Of a DNA stretch of 64,000 bases, positions 36,101 to 48,100 are shown in pieces. Numbering within the stretch: position 1 is the stretch's first letter; every line of letters begins with the position of its first letter. Below the pieces are notes generated by a model that was not told the DNA's origin, searched no databases, and worked only from the letters and a program-made list of their open reading frames with translations. The DNA comes from Gyrodactylus bullatarudis (Eukaryota > Platyhelminthes > Monogenea > Gyrodactylidea > Gyrodactylidae). Location of the stretch: assembly GCA_012064415.1 (NCBI GenBank), contig SSNU01000081.1, positions 179,110 through 243,109 on the forward strand, written 5' to 3'. A program made the translations under genes and the position numbers.

Positions 36101-39100
36101 TAAATTAGAGAAAAGTTGCCTCCTCTTATTTCTCTCTAAGTTTTCTTTGAATCGTCTTGGCCTTTTTATTATCGATGACATGAAAACTCACCGCAAGGGA
36201 TTAGTCTTCATTTCATCGATGTTAAAAAGCCCTTAGTCTCTTTGTCACTCAGAAAAATTACTGCAAAACAAGAGGGGGCAAATGTCCTAAAGATTAGCCC
36301 AATAGGGTAATAAAACTTGATAACTTTTTCGACTAGTCGCTCTCGAATTAAATTTTTAGCAAAAAAATTCTTTTGATTTGAATGCTTTAAATTTTGTTCG
36401 GATAATCAAAATCTTATTACGAATAAGTAATTCACGTAGTTTTTCAAACACGTCCGAAAATCCACTTATATTCATAATTTAGAAAATTGAAGGAAGATAT
36501 ATTAAAACCAAATGTACATTTTTCTAAGCATCATTCTAAGCCAAATTTTCACTGTTGAACTCAAAATCTTGTGATTTCACAAATTTAAAGCTGACATTTG
36601 CAATCAAAATAATCCAATTTTAACGAAAGAAAATGACCCAAATTTTACAAGTTTAACTTTCTTTGGATTTTTTGTCTAATTTTGATCGCAAATTTTAATT
36701 CGAAATCAACAAAAATTTTAACCCAGTAAAGTCCCACAGTGATAGTTCTATCACACGTCATTTTAGCAACTCATTATTATTTATTCAAGCCTCAGAAAAT
36801 ACTTCGTTTACCACCCATTCGATGGGGAATTTATTAATCTGCTGGAATACGCAAAGATCTTGGCTCTATCATTCGTCAAACTCGTGCTATTCTAATTCAA
36901 AGAGAGTTGATTTTTTTCGAAAAATTAATTTTTGTTTTAAACGTTCTTTTGAGAACCTACTTCCCAGGGTTATAGATGAAAAGTAAGATAACTTTTATCG
37001 AGGAATCATACCTCTAGAATTCAATTATGCAATCGCCTGAACTCTATCTGCTAAAGGTACAAAGATAACCTGTTTTTGGATCCAAAAATAATTGCGTTGA
37101 AACAACTATAGATTTGTAATCAGCGTATTCACAGACCATAGGATAGACAAAAGATTGAATACGAGTCATGAAAAAAAATTCTCTGAGACTTTAAGGGTTG
37201 AAGGCAGATGATTGATTCGGTTTTCTTGTAATCACTAAAATTGAGTTGCTGAAAAGTTACCTACCTACAAATTAGCTCTTTAGTTCTAGAGTAATACGTA
37301 TGCTTGAAAACCAGGATACTTTGCCCTAAACTCACAATCTATTGGATTATTGATCCTACTCTACTCTTCAATGAACAAAATGAATAATGATAATATTATA
37401 AAATATTAATTATACTACACAAACAAACTGTAGTTCTATTGTAGTTAACCTTTTTGACAAAGTCTGTTCCACTTTTTCCTCTCCTATATATTCTGTATTG
37501 AGTAAAGCTGAATGAGATGCAGGACGTTGTAGTAGTGAATGCAGAAATTGATTAGCTTATGTGTGTGCTGATGTTTCTTTCCCCTCTCACTACATTACCT
37601 CTTTCCTCTTTTTTCATTAAAACACTATGGAAAAAACGATAATACTACAAGAGATTTTACTATTCCCAACTCTACAAATTAATTTTGATTGCTCTCTCAC
37701 TGTTTCTATGAGAGCAGAGATAAAGTGTCTAGCAGAGAGAAATTAATAAAAAAGTTGATTTAAACTTTTTCCACTCGTTAATTGAACAAAATCAATCCAT
37801 GTTATTTCTAGTGGGTGATAAAAATATGGATTATCTTGATGCGTACAGGGTGCAACAAAAAAATCAACTGGGCTGAATTTCTGTTATATTGTTCATATTT
37901 TTCGACCAATAATTTTACAGCCGCCATCGTGCGTATGAGATTTTTTGAGCGTGGCATTTTTAAATACATATATGAAGCTCCTCCTATTAACATTCCTAGA
38001 ATTAATACTATTATATACTATTAGAAAATTCTCTAAATCCAGTGACGTAAGACTAAAAGCTTACAAGTCATTGGTATTTTCTCTTTTTGACTATATTTTC
38101 CCCCTTCTACCTAACTTGAATAATGCTCAATCCTTAACAATTGAGCGGGTGCAATATAGATTTCTACATTCCCTATATCATCATTTGGACTCGTACAATG
38201 CACTCATAGGGTTGATCTCAGGGATTAACCCTCTCTGGGCTCGTAGATATGCATTTATAGTTGAAAAATTTTCTGAGTCCTATTCTGTTTCTGAGAATTA
38301 TTATAACCTCAGGAACTCAAAATATGAATTTAATTACTTTTAACGATATTAAATTGAAATATGAATTATCTGATTGTGACGATTTGTCTAATCTTAGTCA
38401 TGTCTCACATTAGATCTAAATTGGACTACTCTAAATCTTTACTTTATTCTTATCTTCATTAACCAGATGATTTTCGATTTGCTTGCAGACACTAGTTTTC
38501 ATTTTTAATACCTTTTATGTTTACACTTCACATTCGCCAAATTGATGAAATCAATTGAACATTATTTTTTTTATATCCTTTTATATATTTCTTAATTGAA
38601 CCTACAAAGATTATACTATATTTATTTTGTAATTATTATATTTATTGAAATATAAGTGATTTGTCCAACAAAAAAATTTTACCGTAAATATTCAAACTCT
38701 GGGATTTACGAAACTCCTCAGTTAAAGTTAAAAAAATGATTATTCGTAAAGCACATCGTTCAGATTAATTCTTCAAGGTTTGTTTTATTTTCTTTATAAA
38801 AATATTCTTTGGCAATTCTCACGAAACCAAGTGTTAAAATAAAAATCGTGACTGAATGACTCCTCCAGTAGGATTTATGAAAATAATGATAACAAAATAG
38901 GTCCTATCGTATCGAGACTAATCATGGAATAATAAACGGTCGGTTCCAATAAATTTCAGACTCTTTAAGATAAATTCTTAACACACTCGACCCAGAATGT
39001 TTTCTAAGGACAACTTTTATACTCGAGTAAAAATTCGATGGCCAGAGTTTCATAAAATGCAAACTGAATTGCAAGACAAATAAATGGAAGTTTCTACGTC

Positions 39101-42100
39101 AAAGCTTACTTTGCTACTCTAAGAGGAATCAGGTTTTGATTAAGAGTTCAGGTTTTTTCAAATTTAAAACTTAGCGTATTAAAACCTTATACAATCTCAA
39201 TTGATAGATATTGAAGAATTGGTTTAATTACAATACTCACTCCCAATCCCCCAGTAAGTTTTGAAGCTCCCAGAGTTTTAATATTCACGGCAAAGTATAA
39301 TAATATAAGAGAAGATTTATTTTAAAATCATATGCGATGAAGTTAATTATTGTTGCACAGTGTAATCTTTTGAAAATATAAATCGATAAATAAACCTTTT
39401 CAAGCCCCAGTGGGTCATATTGTTGTTTGTGAATTTCGAAAATAAGCCAAATTTCGAAATTAACCACTTTTCCGAACGAAACTTTTATCTAGAAACCATA
39501 CATGTTAAACAAACTGTATATTCACTATCAGTGATAAGTTATTGATTATTATTACACACTGTCTGGCCAAAATTTTTACAGCATGCTCTTTAGCTTTATA
39601 TACTGATGATCCTTTAAGAAATGTTCATTTGGCCCTAATATATCTTTTCTAATTCTCCAAATACTGATGTTCTAGAAATTCAACATCTTTCTAACTATTA
39701 GATTTTAATTGCGGCTCTTACTTTTGCTTTATGGGTTTGTTTTTATTCGCATTACAGTCCAAAACAAGATTCAAAAAATATTCTATAACTCTCTGTCTGA
39801 AACTTCTCAGCTATTTGCTCTAGTTTAGATTAGAGTATAGAAGAGAATTTGCATGTAAAAAATTGGATTCTTATAGCAACCAGAGCATTTAAACGAGTCA
39901 GTTGAAGGGAACCTGAATTTTAAAGCTTTTCAGATTATAATTTTCACTAATTGAATTCTAAAAATGTTCGGGAAACTTTTCAAAATCTCTACTCTCTTGG
40001 AATACGTTCTAAACATAATAATAATAACTTAAAAATCAAAAAGAACCAATACTCATTGGCTAATTTTTTCATGTCCGGCTGCTATCTGTGCTATGAGAGC
40101 AAGGCAAGTAAAATGATTTGCATCAAATTCAGGAATCTCTCTTCTCTGATATGGATCTGTAAATGTTTCTCTCATCTACCTAAACTAAATGATCAATTTA
40201 CTAGGGACATAGCCATTAAAATAATTAGTTGTGATGGGAAACAAAATGATATTCATTTTTCCCTATTGATTTCTAATCAGTTAAATTAATCCTTTTTTCC
40301 AAAATTTTCCTAGTTTATTCAACTTTTTTCGTTCAATGATAAAAACCTCTTCCAAAGCCTCTTCTCGACGTTTCGAAGCTGAGATAGTAAAGTACCTCCT
40401 TTTAGCGGATGAGAACTTATGAGGAAACAGACGTATTTTGACATTAAACCTACTAGCAAAGTGTGGCTACTGGTTATTACAATATCTATGTGAATCTAAC
40501 TTGATGAAGATTGTCTTCTCACACGTATACTAATAACCAGTAACTTTACTGTGTGCTTGTTTAACCCTTTCGATGCCTTTTGAAAACCAATAAAGATAGC
40601 TTTCTAATTCTTTTTGTATGTTGGAGAAAAACGAATTTTTTGAATTTCAACTTCTTCCACTAGATATTTTAATGGATATATGTCCAAATGGCACTCAAGG
40701 GTAACTTTTTCTTGAGCGAGTGGTACATCCTTCTTCTTCAGGTTCGGTTGGTATCAAGACATGAAAGAATCGAATAGATCAACATCACCCATTGACTTGT
40801 TATATCAGGATAGAGCACATCTATTATTTTACTGCTTTTTAAGCATTAGCGTATAACATTTGAAATGGGCTCAGCACCAGGAAAAGTTGAAGTAAAAGTA
40901 ACAGCTTTGTCGTCAAACCATCTTAGAAAATAAATTTTTTCTGAAAGTAAAATTCTCTAAAAAAAACTACAATTTTGAAATAGAGATCATCGTGAAAAAA
41001 ATCACACCATTAGAATGTTAATTATTCAAAACATGAAGCTAGTTGATATGAAGTTGGGAATCTATGATTTTCACGAAAACCCCGATTTTTTCATCAAGAA
41101 TTCGAATTTATTAAAGATTTTTTGGAGTCCTACTCATGTTGCCCACTTTTACCTTTTAAAGTAGACCGGAGTTTTTTCTATGATTAAAAATAATTTTCGT
41201 TAGAATCTAAACTCATGAGGAAGGTTTAGAGAAAACAAGCGAATATTATAGTGATAAACGTTATATTTCGCCGGGTCTCTTCAGACTCTACCCCGGTAAC
41301 GTTTATATACTTTTACAATGCAAATATTTTGAGGCCTTCCATTGGTCCATCTATTAATTTTGTTTCAGCTTTGAATTGGGGGGGGGGTCCGTAGGAACAC
41401 TCTGATCATAATTAACTACTTTTGTCTCTTCACAAAGCGATCGATTGTTTGTTGCCCACTGTCTCTACGTCGTTTTCTTTTTGCTTTTTCACAACTTTTC
41501 TTTTCAATAATTACAGGTTGGGACATAATTGGATTATCAACTATCGTTGACTTCTCTTTGATTTCATTTGTATCCAAATCTGTAACTGTTTCTGGGGCAC
41601 TGCTAGGAACTAGAACTGGTTGATTATCGGCTACAGCCGACTTCTCGTTATTTTCATTATGACTTTTAGTTTCCTTTTGTGTGGAAAATAGGCTAGGAGG
41701 TTCAATCGTAGTTTTGAGAATTCTGCCTATTTTCTCAATTTGCTTACTCTTTATATGAACATCTCGGCCTTTGAAGCCCAATTTTCTCGCAAGCTCCTTT
41801 TGGACACACAAATCTGGCTTCAACTTGGTAATGAAGTGACCTTCTGCGGACCCAAGATTTGTCTGCCTCACTTTACAGGATTCACTCGGATTTACTTGGT
41901 AGAGGATCTTTAAGTTGGAAGCATCTACGCTGTGGCCTGTATCCTCTATATGATGTTGAACTGCGCTACCGACCCCCCCCCCCAATTCAAAGTTGAAACA
42001 AAATTAATAGATGGACCAATGGAAGGCCTCAAAATATTTGCATTGTAAAAGTATATAAACGTTACCGGGGTAGAGTCTGAAGAGACCCGGCGAAATATAA

Positions 42101-45100
42101 CGTTTATCACTATAATATTCGCTTGTTTTCTCTAAACCTTCCTCATGAGTTTAGATTCTAACGAAAATATTCTTGATGAAGTTCGGCAATATTATCGTTC
42201 AAAAATAATTTTAATCTAATCCATGTAAAATGTTACAGAGTGTGTTACTCAAAATAATTTCTGACACTTTTCCTCATACATACATATGAATAGGAAAAAA
42301 AACATAATATTTTCCTAATTGAATAAGATACAACGTGGGGGTGTGTGTATAATGTCGACTAAAAATATATGTATCATACATACATATAGAATTGAATCGT
42401 TGTGTTCTTTTTTAGCATTAGAAAAAGCAATATTTCTCAATATTTCAAATCGGATTTCCTGTATATTCTCTTGTCGCCACATTCACCCACACTTATCACA
42501 TATAAATTCTAGGCAATCTATTCTCCCTTTTAAACATAATCAATCGACTTTTTTTATAACAAATGGACATTTGGTAAATTCAATCCAGATTCCTGAATAA
42601 TCTCGGTTTTTATTGTTATTTCCACTGATACTGCTGTATTTCAATGTCAAGGCTCAATGATTTTTCCTCATTTCGTTCGTCCGTACTGGTTTATTGATTT
42701 TTATTCCTATTCTCTTTTTTCCTAATTTAAGACCACAGTGCAATAGAAAATATAGAACTAACATCTCATTTCTCTAGCCATAATCTCTACAGGATATTTG
42801 ACTCTGATTTCAGGGTGGATGAGCACCAGATTTTATAATTTTATCCAAGTAACAACTTCTGTTCCACTTTGAGTCATCTATAGAACTAGTTGATAAGAAG
42901 TAAAAGTAGATTTAATTGGAATAAAACCAACTTTTTTTCCAATTGTAAATCTAATTTTACTAATTTTTATTAAAGATTTAATTGGTGTATAGCCAACCTT
43001 TTGTCATCTGAACTTTCTTCAATTTTATCTAAAAACCTTATCTACTGAAGACTAATGTCAATAGGATTAACATTTTTTGAGTCCAAAGTTATCAAAGTTG
43101 CAAATTATTGAACAGAAAAATAACCTAAAGAGAATACTTCAACTTTATCCTTTATGCTATATATATTTAAACAGAAATTCATTAAACTTGATATTGATTT
43201 TTGAAAAACTGTCTACACTACATGATTTTCCATAGACATTATGTAATCAAGTTCAACCAGTGTATATCACCCCCTCTCCTTTTATGAGTAAATAACATTC
43301 AAAATACGATAGAATTTCATCAAGTATCGTATAGGTAAAAGGAAACTCTCAAGAGTTCCTTGTATTGAATTTCTTGGAAAGTCTTCGTACTCAATATTTC
43401 CCTTTGCACTTCCTTTATATTATTAATATATCCTTAGGGTAATATGATATAATTACTTTTAAAATAATTAATAATTTTATTCTTATCTTTAATCTCAAGT
43501 TTTCCTAATACTGTGTATTAGTAATACATAACATTGTATATTTTAAATTCAGCTGTTTTTATCATAGAATATTTTTTGATACTGTAAAAGATAATCAACA
43601 ATGTCTATTGTCAAGTTTAGATTGGGACAAAAATTACTAGTATGATAAAATAGTTCAGAAATAGTAAAAGTTGAAAAGAATTTTGAATAAAATGTAAGCT
43701 GAAAAGAACCAAAAGTCTTCGATAAATAGTAACAATGAAGAGAACAGTTAAAAACCTCGGCCAGATTAGATGAAGATTATATGGGTATTTTTCTGAACAG
43801 TTTATTAAGTTTACATTTATGCTGTCTTACCCAGAGTTTTTGTATAGAAATAGAAAAACTCGAGATTGAAGCAATATAATCTTTTTGGTCTGAAATGTTT
43901 TGTTCTTCGAATGATCACTGGATCTTTTAGAAGGTTTCTCTATTGTTCGTTCTACACCTAATTAATATGAAGATGGGAATTTATGATTTTTACAAAATTA
44001 TAAATTTTTTCATCAAGAAATCGAATTTGATCAAGAATTTTTGGAATCTAGGTCGTTCCACTTTCAGGATCTGAAGAAAAAAATCAAATTTTAAGAAAGT
44101 TATGGCATATTTCAAATCTAGCGATGGCGCCGAATTCCCATTTTTTTGAACTTTGAGTTGATAATTTTTGTTGATTCAAAAGTGAGAGAGTGATCAAAAG
44201 GATCACGATTAGTCAATGAAACCGATTATGACCATAAAAATTACGATGGACTCGCCAACTTCCAGGGATCTTGAATCATCGAAATTTCATCGATTTTCAT
44301 GTAGTAAAATGATCAAAAAATCAGAATTCGATTTTCACACGAAGATGGGCGGATTCTCAAAATCTGAATCAGCATAATTGATTTCTTTGACTAATCGTGA
44401 TCCTAAAAATCAACTTTTGATCACTCTCCCACATTGAAATCAACAAAAATTAACAAATTTTTTTTCTTCAGATACTGAAAGTGGAACGATCTAGATTCCA
44501 AAAATTCTTGATCAAATTCGATTTCTTGATGAAAAAATTTATAATTTTGTAAAAATCATAAATTCCCATCTTCATATTAATAAGCTTTATGTATGCGTTG
44601 AAATTTATAAATCAATTGTCTTCTCTTCAGGTGTGAGTGAATCCTTGTGGATTAAACTAAATAAAATTTCAAATTGTATGTTATTGTAATGTTGATTGAT
44701 GGTAGTAGTAGTCTTCTCCAAACGTCACCTTTAAAAAATTAAGTTTCATGAAAATTGTAGTTATCTCAACCTCACCTGTGTTCCTTTTATCATCATTTAT
44801 AACACCAGATTTATTGATGAATTTATCCACAAATTTAGAATTCTCTATCTCATTAATTCATTCCTCCGGACTTACTATTCTTTTAACCCTGAAAGTCCCA
44901 CAGTGATAGTTCTATCACACGTCATTTTAGCAACTCATTATTATTTATTCAAGCCTCAGAAAATACTTCGTTTACCACCCATTCGATGGGGAATTTATTA
45001 ATCTCCTGGAATACGCAAAGATCTTGGCTCTATCATTCGTCAAACTCGTGCTATTCTAATTCAAAGAGAGTTGATTTTTTTCGAAAAATTAATTTTTGTT

Positions 45101-48100
45101 TTAAACGTTCTTTTGAGAACCTACTTCCCAGGGTTATAGATGAAAAGTAAGATAACTTTTATCGAGGAATCATACCTCTAGAATTCAATTATGCAATCGC
45201 CTGAACTCTATCTGCTAAAGGTACAAAGATAACCTGTTTTTGGATCCAAAAATAATTGCGTTGAAACAACTATAGATTTGTAATCAGCGTATTCACAGAC
45301 CATAGGATAGACAAAAGATTGAATGCGAGTCATGAAAAAAAATTCTCTGGGACTTTGACCCTCGCGCTGGAAATGACAAAAATGACATAGGAAAATCAAT
45401 ACAAATAATTCTCTTGATTAGACCAATTTATTAAACTTTTCCATTTTGAAATCATTGCTATTCACCCATCTTTTTTTTCTTGTTAGTTTTACATCCAAGT
45501 GACTAAAAAAAGTATTATTGGATTCTTCCTCCATAGTAAATATAATTATAGGATAATATAAGTAATTATTCCACATATTGATACTGCAAAAGTAAATTTT
45601 CAAAATATTGATAGAACTCATCTGATTTGACAAGTATAATAATTAATTATAAGACTTGTACAATGACTAGATCAAGTTGAAAAAGAAAAGAGATTGGTCT
45701 ATCATTTTCCAAAAATTTAACCATTAATTCGAAGGATTTCTCCTTTTTATGAATGATGATTTTTTTGTCAGAGTATCTGGGTCTAGAAGTAGAAATAAGA
45801 AAAAATTCCATTAATTTGATTAACTAATTTTCCGATTGGGAGTAATAAATCATCAAAAATTCCCAATTTCTTTCTTTCTCCTGTTTCAAAGAAAATCGAT
45901 TCCATTACCAAATTCTCATTTAAAGCTGATTGACAATCTCATATCCAAATTACTCTCTCTCACCTTTCATAAATCAAAAATTGGTCATAGGGAAATCGAT
46001 TCCTCGTATTAGTGAGGTGTAAACAAAATGCCTTATAAAAACACATTATAAGAGAAATGAATTTACAAAATAAACAAAGAATAAGTCTAATGTTATTCAA
46101 CCCTTGGAGTTCCATTGGGTTGTCCCAGAAAATATTTCGTTTACCACCCATTCGATAGTATACCTATTGATCCATCATTCGTCAAACACGTGCTATACTA
46201 ATTCAAAGAAAGTTGATTTTTGTTTTAGGTCAAAAATTGACCCAATTTTACATCGATTACTCCCGACATAAAATTAATTGCGTTTAAACAACAGTAGATT
46301 CATATTCAGCGTATTAAAAAACCATTTCATAGACAAAAAATTGAATTCAAGTCATGAAAAGAATATTCTCTAGGGTTAAATAAAATAAATATAAATCTGA
46401 ATACAAAACGCCATAAAAGTATGAAATCTAAAGCTAGTTAAGAATTTACTTTTTTCACAATATAGTAAAAATATTTTTCTCCGAAGAATCAGGAAAAACA
46501 TTATTTTTCGAAGTCCATAATCAAATGAGCCATTAAGTTGTGGAAATCAGAAAAAAAATTTGGAAAAATTCATTCTGCCCAAAATGAGGCCGGTTTTTTT
46601 TTCCTATTAGTCAACGTTCAAATTCAAAATATTTATTGATTTCAAAGATTTGAAGCAGTTAAATGCAGATATTCGAGATCAGCATTAGACGAAAAATTCT
46701 TCATTATTTTGGGAAATCGATATAGTTAACATATGTTTTCAGATACTCTTTTCAAGCTTTTTTCGGTTAAAGTTAAGATCAGTTCCTCCTCTAAAATACT
46801 TTATTGCTCAAAATTAATCACTTGAGACTTCAAAATGTATTAAATATATGCATAAATTATTATGATTGAGTTCTCTTGGGCTTCTGCGTGTGTACAATCG
46901 CTAAAAATAATATGAGGTAATACAAAAATTACAGTAGCTCATCTTGCTTCATTTTCAGGACTGATTTTGGCAGAACTATCCTTGTTCTCTAGATTACCTA
47001 AGTTGAAGATCTTGTGTATATGCTCAAACGTCATTGCAATGTTTAAAATATAATTTGAACAATTTTTCTTCTGACAGGTGAACGATAACAATACTGGCTT
47101 CCAAGTAAGTTCAAAATATAACAGAATTCTTGTGTCATTGTTTGTCCTTTCAAGCATCATATCAAGTGTCGTATAAAAATTTTCTCTAGGCACATTCACC
47201 TGTAAATGCATTTCGGGCACATGGTTCAGTTGAAGGTAGTAAAATTCCAAATTATCTGGTCCGAAGAAAAAGATCTGTCGTCCACGAAGAAAAAGAAGGT
47301 AAGAAATCCATTCAACTTTTGCAACCTGTGGAAAAAGTTAATACAGCTTATCTTTTAGAATCATTGAGGAGTAGACTTCATCTGAACGGACACAAAATCA
47401 ACACTCATGGACTCCCGTTGTGGAACTCCGGTGTCAGGGCAGCTGTTGACTCATCCTTCTTTTACGGCTATCTTATAACTCAAATTCCCGGTGGTATAAT
47501 TGCTTCAAGATTTCCTGCCAACAAGATCTTTGGCTTAGCTATTGGTACAAGTAGTCTATTGAATTTACTTCTTCCAACTATGCTTCGAACTCATTACATG
47601 GCTGTTATATTTGTCAGATTTCTACAAGGTCTTGTTGAAGTATGTCCTTTTTTTTGATATATTTAAATACTCAAGCTAATTGTTAGAAAAGAAATGATTT
47701 ATGTTAAATGTGCATGGTAAAAATAATGCTTATTAACTAGAAATAGATACTGTATTTTTTTCTAGGTGCTTGGGTAATATATCCCACAGGAACTTCTTTG
47801 GTAATGGATTAGCCCATGTCGCTGAAGGTTACATCTTACAAATGGATCGTACCGAGACTAGTACGAAAGAAACTCACATACTGATAAGGCGAAATGTGGA
47901 CGAAACGCACGTATATGTCTATGACTTTTACAAAATTCTTATTTTTATCATCAAGAAATCGAATTTGATCAAGTTTTTTTGGAATCTAGATCATGTGGCC
48001 CTTTTTCACGATACAGAGAAAAAAAATTAGAAAAAATCAATTTTCAAGGAAAAAACGGAAAATTTGAAATCTTGAAGTAGCGCCAAATTCCTTTTTTTGA

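Larger units (their letters stand above)
41193..42168 (-). mobile_element. Short Penelope-like element with perfect 195-nt inverted arms
   Basis: Arms at 41193-41387 and 41973-42168 are essentially perfect inverted repeats. Their inner ends are a G10 tract (41378-41387) and a C11 tract (41973-41983). The interior holds a minus-strand GIY-YIG C-terminal frame and nothing of the reverse transcriptase. Each arm has an identical outward-facing hammerhead. At 976 bp this is a truncated, probably non-autonomous PLE. Confidence 0.8.

Noticed and set aside
46939..47250. Minus-strand open frame overlapping VGLUT exon 3
   Set aside because: No motif, and it overlaps the supported exon on the other strand.
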